From: an uncultured Akkermansia sp.
GTDB lineage: Bacteria; Verrucomicrobiota; Verrucomicrobiia; Verrucomicrobiales; Akkermansiaceae
Reading direction: 5' to 3'
DNA: 64,000 nt
Assembly: GCA_905200945.1 (NCBI GenBank)
Contig: CAJKMG010000014.1
Span: forward strand, 1-64,000
A model generated the notes under the pieces. That model did no database searches and was not told the origin of the DNA. It saw only the letters and a program-made list of their open reading frames with translations. Below, piece by piece: positions 9,431 to 17,736 of this stretch (the first letter of the stretch is position 1; each line of letters opens with the position of its first letter). Position numbers and translations under genes: made by a program.

Positions 9431-10471
9431 TCAGGGGATTGCAATGTCTGCTACGATGGACCGGCGGATAGTATCCGGTATCAGCACAGTACTGGCTCTT
9501 TCAGGTTTGAGCGGTGGAGTGCAAAAAACTCGGTCCAGGCGCAATAGGGGGAATTTGACAGGCTGCGTAGCTCCATAACCGGCGCCTTTCAGTTTGAAGC
9601 AATCCTGAAAGTCAGAACTGAGTTTGGCAAAAATGGGGGATTGAGGGGCGGCGCTGAAGTTTCCGGCCATGATAATGGGAAGTTCTCCATGCTGGGTTCC
9701 TACTTCCCTCAGGGTGTCAAACAGGTATTGAAGTTGTTTGCGGTGGATGAACCGGAGTGTATGGAAATATTTCCAGCAGGCAGGAGAGTACAGGTCGAAT
9801 CGATGTTCAAAAGGTTCCAGACTGATGTTGATGAGCCGAATCGCCAAGGAGGAATTTTCCGGTATCCAGTCTACAATTAAACCGGCTGTGTCCGTGATGC
9901 TTTGAGCCGGACCAATCTGACCGTGCCTCACGATAATGGCGCAACTTCCTATTTGCTTGATATAAGAGGTTCTACCGAAAATGCTGTAGGCAAATTTGAG
10001 TGTTCGGTTATAGTTGCTGCAACCTTGGACGAAAATAACGTCTGCACGGAGTTTCGATATCTGTTCAATGGGAGGAGGTTCCTCACTCCCTTCATATAAG
10101 GTAAGAACCCTGATTTGCTTGGCATCCGGAGCTGGAGGCATTTTGTAGTACTCCATTCCGGTTCTGGAAATGGGCGGGAGAAAGTCGGTAATGACGATGC
10201 CGTACGCAAACCAGACGATAATGCCAAGCAGACCGATCCGGGAACCGAAGACCAGCCATGCAACGAGCGCCGGAAAGGAGAAAATAAGGCAGCAAGCCCA
10301 TATGGGCAGTGACGTTGCAAAAGCCATCGTGTCTGAACCGGTCCAGAAGATGGTGACGACGATGACCCACAGGCACAGAGAGACGCCGCCCAGCGCTATT
10401 CCCAAGTGGTTGACTCCGGATAGCGTTGGAAGAGGTTCCTCCAGATGTTTGCGTCTTCTGAGCCGATGCAC
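9431..10471 (-). CDS. Membrane protein with degenerate endonuclease/exonuclease/phosphatase fold
   Basis: 346 residues: three hydrophobic helices at about 24-45, 50-68 and 74-97, then a soluble domain from about 118 to the end. The soluble part follows the EEP layout, but its catalytic motifs are replaced: the usual QE becomes VQGCSN, GDFN becomes AGNFSAAP, and the terminal SDH becomes RSIVADIAI. Active-site Glu, Asp, Asn and His residues therefore seem lost, so a binding or structural role is more likely than hydrolysis. It starts at GTG 10471, 12 bp after the ybaB stop, as third gene of dnaX-ybaB-this. Family assignment is moderate. Confidence 0.7.
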   Translation of the reverse strand: MHRLRRRKHLEEPLPTLSGVNHLGIALGGVSLCLWVIVVTIFWTGSDTMAFATSLPIWACCLIFSFPALVAWLVFGSRIGLLGIIVWFAYGIVITDFLPPISRTGMEYYKMPPAPDAKQIRVLTLYEGSEEPPPIEQISKLRADVIFVQGCSNYNRTLKFAYSIFGRTSYIKQIGSCAIIVRHGQIGPAQSITDTAGLIVDWIPENSSLAIRLINISLEPFEHRFDLYSPACWKYFHTLRFIHRKQLQYLFDTLREVGTQHGELPIIMAGNFSAAPQSPIFAKLSSDFQDCFKLKGAGYGATQPVKFPLLRLDRVFCTPPLKPERASTVLIPDTIRRSIVADIAIP

Positions 10472-10483
10472 TATGGTGACAGA

Positions 10484-10798
10484 TTAAAATCCCATGCCAG
10501 GAGGGAGATCCAGGCCTCCTGTCAGTTTTTTCATTTCCGCCGCTGCTGTTTCCTTACCCTTGGCAATAGCGTCATTGATGGTTTGAAGGAGCAGTTCCTG
10601 GAGGAATTCTGAATCGGATGGGTCAATGATGGAAGGATCAATGATCAGTTCTGTGAGGTTGCCGTCGCAGGTGGCGGTAACTTTCAATTTCCCGCCAGCT
10701 CCTTCCGTTGTAACGGTTTGGGAAGCGAGCTTTTCTTGGGCGGCTGCAAGTCCGGCCTGCATCTGCTGGACCTGCTTCATCATTTTCATTATGTTCAT
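10484..10798 (-). CDS. YbaB/EbfC nucleoid-associated protein
   Basis: 104-residue DNA-binding dimer of the YbaB/EbfC family, a small nucleoid-associated protein. It has the typical Met/Gln-rich N-terminal helix (MNIMKMMKQVQQMQ), the central GGKLKVTATCDGNLTELIID beta core, and a C-terminal helix with NDAIAKGKETAAAEMKKLTGG followed by LPPGMGF. It lies 29 bp downstream of dnaX, the conserved dnaX-ybaB pairing seen across bacteria, here without recR as the next gene. Confidence 0.95.
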   Translation of the reverse strand: MNIMKMMKQVQQMQAGLAAAQEKLASQTVTTEGAGGKLKVTATCDGNLTELIIDPSIIDPSDSEFLQELLLQTINDAIAKGKETAAAEMKKLTGGLDLPPGMGF

Positions 10799-10827
10799 GG
10801 TCGTTGTTTCTGGGTGAATGAGTTGAC

Positions 10828-13014
10828 TTATTGGGAAATGATACGAGCCCGGAAGATTTCCATGGCGGCATCAATCAGCGGATCCGTATAATAAGAGTTA
10901 TCTTCATTTTCCTCTTTGGTGGTTTCCTGAACAGGCTCTGCAGTTTTTTCCCGCTGGGTATGGGGTTTGGGTGCGGGAACGGGAGATGCAGGGGGAGGCG
11001 GTGCAGGCAGAGGAGCCAGCTCCTCCTGAACCGGTTCGGGAACGGAGAAATCCTGACGGATAGAAATAGTAACAGGAGCCCCAACATGTTGCGAAAGGGC
11101 GGCTTCCAGAGCCGTTCGAAGAGGGCCGGATGCAAGGCTGTCTATCCCCTGGCGGTCAGAAGGATGAAAAGAAATGGCGGCAACTACGCCGTCATAGCCG
11201 GAAAAAACGCTGTTGGTCAGAAAGTCCGCTTGAAGGGGAAACTTGACGGCCACTTGTTCCAGCACTGTTTTCCAATTTTCCTCTGTGATGGTTTTTCCGG
11301 ATTGTTGGGACGGAACTGCCGGCTCCTCTTTTTCTATGGGAGTCTGGGGGCGGGATGATGGGACAGGAGTATCGAATAGATTGTCAAAGAAGCTTTTGGT
11401 TCGTCTTTCCGGAGGAAGATTTTCCTCAGGATCCATGAAAGTAGGCTCTGGAGAATCCGTAGAGAATTCCGGCACATCGGAGACTGTGGAGCCTGAGTGC
11501 CGGGTGGTTTCCCTGGGAGCAGGTACGGTTTTTGTCTGCAATTTAGTGGCGGAATAGGAAATCTCTTCCTCTGCAACGGCAAGGGGGGAGGTTTCTGCAG
11601 CGGGTGGGATAGTTTTTTGTTGTGGTTCAGCTTCCTGAACGGGATAGGGAGAAGCTTGAGTGTCGATCCCCTGATTTTTCTGTGCTGCAGGAGATAAGTA
11701 AGTGGAAGCCGCGGAAAAATCCGGAACTGGATCCATCAAGTGTTCTTCCGGAGCAGGGAATGGTTTTGTTGCAGCAACAGGAGGCTGGTCGTCTGACCGG
11801 AGAGCCGTAGCGGAAGGCGTGGATGCGCTTGTTTTCTGCCGTGAAACAGAATCTGAAGAAGATGTCGGGGCCTCGGCGGCTAACGGAGCACCTTCCAACG
11901 CCATGATAATATCGCTGATGCTGGCCTCGGCCAGAGTATGAACGGCCTTGATCAGGCCCATTTCCAGATGAAGTCTTTTATTAGTGGACCAGCGCATCTT
12001 ATCTTCCGTTTCCGCCAGAACTTCCACCAGACGCAGGATTTTGTCCGTGTGGGTGCGTTTGACCAATCCGGCAAGTTCCTCCTTGGAGGATTCCGGGAGA
12101 GAATCAAAACTGGCTTCCGGATCTACTTTAGAGACCAGAATCTCACGCACAGCGGAGATAATTTCAGAAAGGAACTGGCTCATGTCCCTTCCTGCTTCCG
12201 CCTGTTCATGCAGAAGATGCAGAAGGGAGGGGAGTTCTTTGTTCAAAATAAGTGCCAGAGCATGGGCCACGGTTTCCCGGGAAGTAATGCCGAAAATGTG
12301 GAGTACCTGCTGTTCTTCAATATGATCTCCACAGAAGGAAACAAGCTGGTCCAGCATGGATTGTGCATCCCTCATCCCTCCATCTGCCACCTTGGCGACG
12401 GCAAAGGCTGCTTCCCTGCTCAGATTTACTCCCTCAGTAGAAGCGATATGGAGCAGGTGTCCTGCAATGATTTCAGAAGGAATGGGGCGCAGATCGAAGC
12501 GCTGGCATCGCGATAGAATAGTAGGCAGTATTTTGTGGGGTTCTGTAGTTGCGAAAATAAATTTGACATGAGGTGGCGGTTCTTCCAGCGTTTTAAGCAG
12601 GGCATTGAAAGATTCTTTAGTGAGCATGTGCACTTCGTCTATATAGACGATGCGGAAATTGCCTCTGCTCGGAGCGAAGCGCACGTTGTCCCTGAGGTCC
12701 CGGATGTGATCAATGCCGCGGTTGGATGCTCCGTCTATTTCAAGAACATCCAGGCTTCGGCCTTCCGCGATTTCTTCACATATATCTTCATGCGGGTCAA
12801 AATCCACTTTGGGGCCACCGCTGCAATTTAGAGCTTTTGCAAAAATTCTTGCGGTTGACGTCTTTCCCGTTCCTCGGGGGCCTACAAAGAGATAGGCATG
12901 AGCGAGACGGTTGTGCTCAATGGCGTTTTTCAACGTCTGGACGACATGATCCTGTCCAAGGACGTCATCGAATGTCAGAGGACGGTATTTTCTGGCAAAG
13001 ACCTGGTAACTCAC
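10828..13014 (-). CDS. dnaX: DNA polymerase III subunit gamma/tau
   Basis: Clamp-loader ATPase of the replicative polymerase. The 728 residues hold an AAA+ module (1 to about 370) with Walker A GPRGTGKT (45-52), Walker B YIDEVHML (about 125) and the SRC sensor/arginine-finger segment LSRCQRFDLRP; then a long Pro/Ser/Glu-rich linker (about 390-590) and a C-terminal domain. The zinc module after Walker A is unusual: only two cysteines remain (LNCSGG and EDIC) where four are typical, with Asp/His-rich sequence between. I see no clear A-AAA-AAG slippery site, so a short gamma form by frameshifting is not supported. Starts at GTG 13014 (MSYQVFARKYRP). First gene of the dnaX-ybaB cluster. Confidence 0.96.
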   Translation of the reverse strand: MSYQVFARKYRPLTFDDVLGQDHVVQTLKNAIEHNRLAHAYLFVGPRGTGKTSTARIFAKALNCSGGPKVDFDPHEDICEEIAEGRSLDVLEIDGASNRGIDHIRDLRDNVRFAPSRGNFRIVYIDEVHMLTKESFNALLKTLEEPPPHVKFIFATTEPHKILPTILSRCQRFDLRPIPSEIIAGHLLHIASTEGVNLSREAAFAVAKVADGGMRDAQSMLDQLVSFCGDHIEEQQVLHIFGITSRETVAHALALILNKELPSLLHLLHEQAEAGRDMSQFLSEIISAVREILVSKVDPEASFDSLPESSKEELAGLVKRTHTDKILRLVEVLAETEDKMRWSTNKRLHLEMGLIKAVHTLAEASISDIIMALEGAPLAAEAPTSSSDSVSRQKTSASTPSATALRSDDQPPVAATKPFPAPEEHLMDPVPDFSAASTYLSPAAQKNQGIDTQASPYPVQEAEPQQKTIPPAAETSPLAVAEEEISYSATKLQTKTVPAPRETTRHSGSTVSDVPEFSTDSPEPTFMDPEENLPPERRTKSFFDNLFDTPVPSSRPQTPIEKEEPAVPSQQSGKTITEENWKTVLEQVAVKFPLQADFLTNSVFSGYDGVVAAISFHPSDRQGIDSLASGPLRTALEAALSQHVGAPVTISIRQDFSVPEPVQEELAPLPAPPPPASPVPAPKPHTQREKTAEPVQETTKEENEDNSYYTDPLIDAAMEIFRARIISQ

Positions 13015-13222
13015 GGTTCAGAAAGACTAGAAGATGAGTTCCCGTTTGAAAAGAAAATAGAGAGTAATTGTTTTAAAATGTTGATAGAACGCTTCTTGGA
13101 TGTTCCTCTTACGAAGTCAGACCGAAAAAAATATCAAGAAAACAATGAGGATGTTATTTTGATGTTGAAATCTGAAAATGTTCATGCCAATCTCACAAAA
13201 GTAACAGGAACCTTCTCATCTC

Positions 13223-13228
13223 TATAAT
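13223..13228 (+). promoter_or_regulatory. Candidate -10 element (TATAAT) next to a start codon
   Basis: A perfect TATAAT ends 5 nt before the ATG at 13234. If used, transcription would begin at or next to the start codon, giving a leaderless mRNA. No convincing -35 hexamer lies 16-18 bp upstream. The 219-bp gap between dnaX and this gene holds nothing else I can name. Confidence 0.45.
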
Positions 13229-13233
13229 TTCCT

Positions 13234-14010
13234 ATGTGGGTCAAAGTATCAATAGCAGCCTTGGTCATTGCTCTTCTCGGCGGAGCCATGTATTATCTTG
13301 ATAACGAGGAAGCTCTAACCAAGGAGCGTAAGGAATGCGCCTCCCGCTATAAGAATCTGAACGGTCTTCGCGGCGAGTTCACGGAAGAAAAGACAAAATA
13401 TGTCGATTTTCTGGTGAAGAATGAGGCTTTGACGAATGATATCAATGCTCTAACCAAGGAGAAGGATGAACTGGAAGTAAAGAATCAGGAGTTGGCTGCA
13501 GCCAATGAGGCCAAAAAATCTGATCTTCAAACGCAGCAAACTGCTTTGGCAGAATTGCAGTCCAAGAGCAAGGATATGGAAAGCATTCAGGCCATTGCTG
13601 ACAGAATCAAGGGGTTGGAAGAAGAATCCAAGCAGTTGGAAGTGGTTAAGCAGGCGGAACAGGGAAAACATGATGCCATCGTTGCCGAAACCGAGCAGCT
13701 TATTGTGAACAATGCCGCTCTTCGTCAGCTCAAGGCTGATCAAGATGCCCGGCTTTCTCCGCCCAACCTGAAAACGAGGGTTTCCCAGGTGATTGATGAT
13801 TTTAATGTAGTTGTGATCGACGGAGGAGCCGCCGATCTAGGCGTAGTGCCCGGTTCCAAGTTGGCCGTGATGAGGGACGGCAACAAGATTGCCGAGCTTG
13901 ACGTAAACGCTGTTGAATCCCGGGTTTCCACGGCTACTATTTTACCAAGTACGGTAACCGCCGGCGAACGTGTTGAAGCCGGAGACATCGTTGTATCTGT
14001 CCGTCCCTAG
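13234..14010 (+). CDS. Membrane-anchored coiled-coil protein, paralog 1
   Basis: 258 residues: N-terminal membrane helix (VSIAALVIALLGGAMYYLDN), long Lys/Glu/Gln-rich coiled coil (about 45-170), then a compact beta domain of about 75 residues (FNVVVIDGGAADLGVVPGSK ... VEAGDIVVSVRP). The beta domain resembles the one at the end of the next gene (FVVIGAGQGSSIDPNTVLL), so the two are tandem paralogs. The helix could be an uncleaved anchor with the rest periplasmic. I do not recognise a named family. The layout suggests a structural or tethering role in the envelope, but that is inference. Probably co-transcribed with the next gene (46-bp gap). Confidence 0.8.
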   Translation: MWVKVSIAALVIALLGGAMYYLDNEEALTKERKECASRYKNLNGLRGEFTEEKTKYVDFLVKNEALTNDINALTKEKDELEVKNQELAAANEAKKSDLQTQQTALAELQSKSKDMESIQAIADRIKGLEEESKQLEVVKQAEQGKHDAIVAETEQLIVNNAALRQLKADQDARLSPPNLKTRVSQVIDDFNVVVIDGGAADLGVVPGSKLAVMRDGNKIAELDVNAVESRVSTATILPSTVTAGERVEAGDIVVSVRP

Positions 14011-14056
14011 TTTTTCCCGGTTCAATACATTCCATACACTCTCACATATATACACA

Positions 14057-14872
14057 ATGAAGACTGTCTTAGTAGTTTTATTGATTCTCGCAGCAGGGGC
14101 GGGGGCCTGGTTCTCCGGTCTTAGTGGCCTTTTCGGCATTAATGGCCAGTATCAGGATTTTAAAGAAATGATTTCGTATCGTAAAACCTTGGACAAGGAA
14201 ATCCGTACTTGGACAGGCCTGCGCAACGACATGATCAAGAACCGTGGCTTGGCTGCGGAAGAAAACCTTAGTTTGATTTCCAATAAGGCTTCCGTGACTC
14301 AGCAGCGTGATGAACAGCTTTCCAAGGAAACAGAGTTGAAGGAGGAAGAAGTGCAGCTAAATGCGGATTTATCCAAAATCAATCAGCAGATTGAGGAATT
14401 GAAGAGCAAGCTGAACGACTTTGGCGTTTCCAGCGTACAGGAAATCCAAGAGAAGATGGAATCTTTGGAAGCTTCCAATAAAAAGCTTCAGGAAGATATT
14501 GACCAGATTAAGAGTGCCACGGAAGTGGCTGCCAAGAAACGGGCAGAACAAGCCTCTGAGCTGGCTAGTCGCCAGAAGGAACAGGCTGAATACCGAGCCG
14601 CTCTTGCCAAAAATGGGGAGGAATATTCCGTTTTGTCCGTGGATCCACAGTGGGGGTTTGTCGTGATTGGGGCTGGACAGGGTAGTAGCATTGATCCAAA
14701 TACGGTTCTGCTTGTTACCCGTGACGGCCGTAGCATTGGTAAATTGAAGGTAACTTCCTTGGAAAAAAATCAGACGGTAGCTGACATTATTAAAGATAGT
14801 GTGCCTTCCGGTATGAGTATTCAACCTGGTGATAGGGTGCAGCTCCTGCGTCCCCGTCAGTCTGCCAAATAA
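14057..14872 (+). CDS. Membrane-anchored coiled-coil protein, paralog 2
   Basis: 271 residues with the same plan as its upstream neighbour: N-terminal hydrophobic helix (TVLVVLLILAAGAGAWFSG), coiled coil (about 75-190, rich in Glu, Lys, Gln), and C-terminal beta domain with FVVIGAGQGSSIDPNTVLLV and IQPGDRVQLLRP. The C-terminal GxxxxI.PG.. pattern matches paralog 1 (AGDIVVSVRP). Start ATG 14057 begins the membrane helix; longer readings from upstream only add sequence that overlaps the preceding gene. Function unknown. Confidence 0.8.
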   Translation: MKTVLVVLLILAAGAGAWFSGLSGLFGINGQYQDFKEMISYRKTLDKEIRTWTGLRNDMIKNRGLAAEENLSLISNKASVTQQRDEQLSKETELKEEEVQLNADLSKINQQIEELKSKLNDFGVSSVQEIQEKMESLEASNKKLQEDIDQIKSATEVAAKKRAEQASELASRQKEQAEYRAALAKNGEEYSVLSVDPQWGFVVIGAGQGSSIDPNTVLLVTRDGRSIGKLKVTSLEKNQTVADIIKDSVPSGMSIQPGDRVQLLRPRQSAK

Positions 14873-14895
14873 GGTCTTGCCACGTATTTTCCTTG

Positions 14896-14935
14896 AACCC
14901 CAGTATGTCCTTCGGCATAGTGGGGTTCTACTTTT
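14896..14935 (+). terminator. Hairpin terminator after the coiled-coil pair
   Basis: AACCCCAGTATG-N7-CATAGTGGGGTT forms a long stem and is followed by CTACTTTT. It lies 24 bp after the second coiled-coil gene and just before the small lipoprotein gene. Confidence 0.65.
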
Positions 14936-14943
14936 AAAAGGAA

Positions 14944-15150
14944 ATGATGAAACGATTTACAATCTCCTTTTTATTTGTGTCTTTCCCCTTTTTCTTGGTC
15001 TCTTCCTGTTCCTGGTTGATGGAGCCTCAGGAGAGGGAGCGTGTGCCGCAGCCTCCTCCCGGCCCGGAAAAGAGTGCGCTTCCCCATAATAAGACTCAAA
15101 GATTTGAGGCGGAAGCAACGCTTGGGCCACTGGCGTCGCCAAGGCGTTAA
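14944..15150 (+). CDS. Small lipoprotein
   Basis: 68-residue protein with a lipoprotein signal: basic MMKRF, hydrophobic ISFLFVSFPFFL, and a lipobox ending LVSSC (Cys 22). The mature part of about 46 residues is Pro/Glu-rich (QPPPGPEKS) with no recognisable fold. AAAAGG at 14936-14941 fits the second ATG (14947) best. Just upstream of tRNA-Ser and just downstream of the coiled-coil pair, it may belong with them in the envelope; this is only positional. Confidence 0.65.
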   Translation: MMKRFTISFLFVSFPFFLVSSCSWLMEPQERERVPQPPPGPEKSALPHNKTQRFEAEATLGPLASPRR

Positions 15151-15232
15151 AGTCTCACAAATGACGGTGGACGGTAATTCTGTTCTTTACAGTATTCGGC
15201 AAACCGGATACAACCAACTCCGTCTTCCAAGT

Positions 15233-15325
15233 GGAGAGATGGCTGAGCTGGTCTAAGGCACTCGACTCGAAATCGAACGTGGGCTTTAAAACCCACCGTG
15301 GGTTCGAATCCCACTCTCTCCGCCA
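15233..15325 (+). tRNA. tRNA-Ser(CGA)
   Basis: Acceptor stem GGAGAGA pairs with TCTCTCC, followed by encoded G-CCA. D arm GCTGAG..., anticodon loop CTCGAAA with anticodon CGA at 15268-15270 (reads UCG), a long variable arm (GTGGGC-TTTAAAA-CCCACC) typical of class II tRNAs, and T arm GTGGGTTCGAATCCCAC. The outermost anticodon-stem pair is a C-A mismatch. A T-run follows immediately. Confidence 0.96.
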
Positions 15326-15336
15326 GTTTTTTAGTA

Positions 15337-15366
15337 AGAGCCCCGTCGGAAGACGAGGCTCTTATT
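15337..15366 (+). terminator. Terminator after tRNA-Ser
   Basis: AAGAGCC-CCGTC-GGAA-GACGA-GGCTCTT followed by ATTTTCG, a strong GC-rich hairpin with a GGAA tetraloop. It may act in both directions, between the tRNA (plus) and radC (minus). Confidence 0.7.
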
Positions 15367-15409
15367 TTCGATAGGGAAGGAACAGGCGGGAATTCAGATA
15401 GGCGGCTGT

Positions 15410-16150
15410 TCAGTGATAGAGGGTGCGTTCTTGACCGGGGTCTTTAAGGCGGTCTCCGCCAGGATGGTTGTAACTATAATAATTTTTGTTGGTTGTTTCG
15501 GTCGGTTTACCAATGATTACATGATCCAGAAAACGAACGCCTAATAATTTGGAGCATTCCCGCACGCGTTCGGTCAGGAGGTCGTCCGTACGGCTGGGGG
15601 CTGGATTTCCACTGGGATGATTGTGGGCAAGGATGAAGCCATAGGCGTTATGAATGACAGTGGGGCGTAATATGTCACGTGGATGAGCAATGGATTCGTT
15701 CAAGGTCCCGCTGGATATTTCCACGGGTTTGATGAGGCGACACTTGGTATCCAGCAGCAGAACGAGCACCGTCTCCTTTTCCTTCCAGCGCATGGCTGTA
15801 GTCAGATAATCATAGACATCTTCCGGTGTTTGAATGGGTTGACGTGACAGAGTTTCACGGAGAGCCCTCGCTCCCAGTTCAAAGGCAGCGCTCAGCGTAG
15901 CGGCTTTCGCCATGCCTATTCCCTTGCAAATGTTCGCTATTTCAGCAGCCTCCATATGGGCTAGGGCATCTAGAGAGCCGGCAGACTGAATCAGATCCGA
16001 GGACATGTCCAACACATTTTTCCCCTTGATCCCCATTCGGAGAAAGATAGCAAGCAGTTCCGCGTTGCTGAGGCTGTGCCTTCCCTGGTGGAGCAGTTTT
16101 TCCCTAGGCAAAGACTGGGAAGGCAGTTCCTGAAGTTTGCGGTAGGTCAT
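15410..16150 (-). CDS. radC: RadC-family JAMM-domain protein
   Basis: 246 residues. N-terminal helix-hairpin-helix-like region (LSNAELLAIFLRMG, ICKGIGMAKAATLSAAFELG) and a C-terminal MPN/JAMM domain with E (VEISSGTLNESIAHPRD) and the zinc-binding HNHPSGNPAPSRTD (H-x-H-P-S-G...S..D). Historically named a DNA-repair protein, though the biochemical role of RadC is unsettled. It begins 1 bp after the stop of the nnrD/E gene and is very likely co-transcribed with it. Confidence 0.92.
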   Translation of the reverse strand: MTYRKLQELPSQSLPREKLLHQGRHSLSNAELLAIFLRMGIKGKNVLDMSSDLIQSAGSLDALAHMEAAEIANICKGIGMAKAATLSAAFELGARALRETLSRQPIQTPEDVYDYLTTAMRWKEKETVLVLLLDTKCRLIKPVEISSGTLNESIAHPRDILRPTVIHNAYGFILAHNHPSGNPAPSRTDDLLTERVRECSKLLGVRFLDHVIIGKPTETTNKNYYSYNHPGGDRLKDPGQERTLYH

Positions 16151-16151
16151 T

Positions 16152-17642
16152 TCAATAACAGAGGCGTGCGGTAGAAAGAATGGCGGAAGGCAGATGTCGC
16201 AGCGTATCCCCTGCCGTCAATGTTTGCTGGGTGGCTTCTCCGGCGGAGATTGCCATTTCGGAAGCTCGGCCACACAGGTAGACGCCCAGAACGGCGGAAA
16301 CCAGCAGGGATTCCCCCTGGCTTATAAAGCCTCCGCAAATACCTGCCAGCACGTCCCCCTGGCCAGCAGTTGCCATGCCGGGATCCCCAGTGATGTTATA
16401 AAAAAGAGGTTTTCCCCGTTGGGTGACGATGGTGCGTGCTCCCTTGTAAACCAGGGCGGCTTCATGTTCTGCCAGAAAGCAGTCGGCAATGTCTGCACGG
16501 ATGGCATAGTTATCAGCATCTGGCAGAAGTCTGCGAATTTCTCCATGGTGGGGAGTAGCCAGAACGTGTTCTCCCAAGCTCCACTGCATGGCCGCGGCCA
16601 GATTCAACCCGTCCGCATCCAGAACGGTGGGAGTACCCGTTTCCAGAATAAGGCGGATGGCTTCCGCATCTTCTTCCGATACGGAACCGATACCGGGACC
16701 AATGAGGAAAGCACTGAATGTGCGAATGGAGATATCTGCGTAACTGTCCACGGGCCTGACCATGATTTCCGGAGGCATGGATGGAGCGATTAAGGGATAG
16801 ATATCTTTGTGAACGTGAAGTGTAACCAGCCCGGCTCCTGCACGGAGAGCTGCTTCACAGCAGAGCCGGGCCGCACCCAGCATTCCTTCCGAACCTGCTA
16901 TGATGCCAATGTGCCCGCGTTTGTTCTTATAATCCGTATAGGGTCTTGCAGAGAGGAATTTGGTAAGCCGTGAGGAGGTAATAAGTTCCGTGGCGGGGAG
17001 CGCCTGTACGTGAAGACCGGGAAGGTCGATGCAGACTAAGCGTCCGGCAAACAGGGTGGCATCATCGTCCAGCAGCCCCTGCTTAACGGCTCCTATGCAC
17101 ATGGTGAAATCTGCTTCCACAGCATTTTGCTGAGGCATTCCCGTATCTGGATCCACTCCGGTGGGGATATCAATAGCCACGGTACGTACAGCCCCGCAAC
17201 GGTTTCTTATATAGTTTATTTCCGAGCAGAGAGCGGAGAGTTCCCTGCGGAGCATTCCCTTTGCTCCTATTCCCAGCAGGCCGTCCAGCAAGATCATAGG
17301 TTTTCCCGTACGGGGCAGGGGAGGGGCCTGGTATTCCTGAGGTGGAGGAGATATTTCCGCCAACTGCCGCACGGAAAGCTCACTCCATTCGTTGCGCGGG
17401 TAAGCGGTTCGGATGCCTATTTCCCAGCCATGTTGTTTCAGTATGTTAAGGACGGTGAGGGCGTCTCCCCCGTTATTTCCTTTGCCCACATAGGCTACGC
17501 ACAGGCCCGGGACGGGGAAGAACTGCATGAGGGATTCAGCAATACCGGCGGAGGCCAGTTTCATCAGGGTTCTGGCTGGTGTTCCGCTAACGATGAGTTC
17601 GCGTTCCGCGATCTGCATATTTTCCGTAGAGCAAACTTTCAT
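16152..17642 (-). CDS. Bifunctional NAD(P)H-hydrate epimerase / ADP-dependent dehydratase
   Basis: Repairs hydrated NAD(P)H: the N-terminal half (1 to about 215) is the YjeF_N epimerase with YVGKGNNGGDALTVLNIL and a DIPTGVDPDTG loop; the C-terminal half (about 230-496) is the ADP-dependent dehydratase with GPGIGS, VLDADGLNLAA, ATPHHGE and AGQGDVLAGICGG. The two-domain fusion at about 500 residues is the usual bacterial form. Starts at ATG 17642. Upstream lies the infA gene, with a strong hairpin between them (17677-17711). Confidence 0.95.
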   Translation of the reverse strand: MKVCSTENMQIAERELIVSGTPARTLMKLASAGIAESLMQFFPVPGLCVAYVGKGNNGGDALTVLNILKQHGWEIGIRTAYPRNEWSELSVRQLAEISPPPQEYQAPPLPRTGKPMILLDGLLGIGAKGMLRRELSALCSEINYIRNRCGAVRTVAIDIPTGVDPDTGMPQQNAVEADFTMCIGAVKQGLLDDDATLFAGRLVCIDLPGLHVQALPATELITSSRLTKFLSARPYTDYKNKRGHIGIIAGSEGMLGAARLCCEAALRAGAGLVTLHVHKDIYPLIAPSMPPEIMVRPVDSYADISIRTFSAFLIGPGIGSVSEEDAEAIRLILETGTPTVLDADGLNLAAAMQWSLGEHVLATPHHGEIRRLLPDADNYAIRADIADCFLAEHEAALVYKGARTIVTQRGKPLFYNITGDPGMATAGQGDVLAGICGGFISQGESLLVSAVLGVYLCGRASEMAISAGEATQQTLTAGDTLRHLPSAILSTARLCY

Positions 17643-17676
17643 GGCACGCTGATGGAGACAGCTTTTACTTTAAGCT

Positions 17677-17711
17677 AAAAAACCTTCTCCTGCAAGCCGG
17701 AGAAGGTTTTT
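17677..17711 (-). terminator. Terminator of infA
   Basis: AACCTTCTCC-N8-GGAGAAGGTT with A-run on one side and T-run on the other, so it can act on either strand; all nearby genes run on the minus strand, so it ends the infA transcript before nnrD/E. Confidence 0.85.
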
Positions 17712-17736
17712 ATAAAAGGAGCGGATCAGGGAACGG

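Noticed and set aside
11300..11420. Programmed frameshift site in dnaX
   Set aside because: Runs of A on the coding strand (e.g. GAA AAA GAG) do not form A-AAA-AAG in frame, and no stem-loop is evident.
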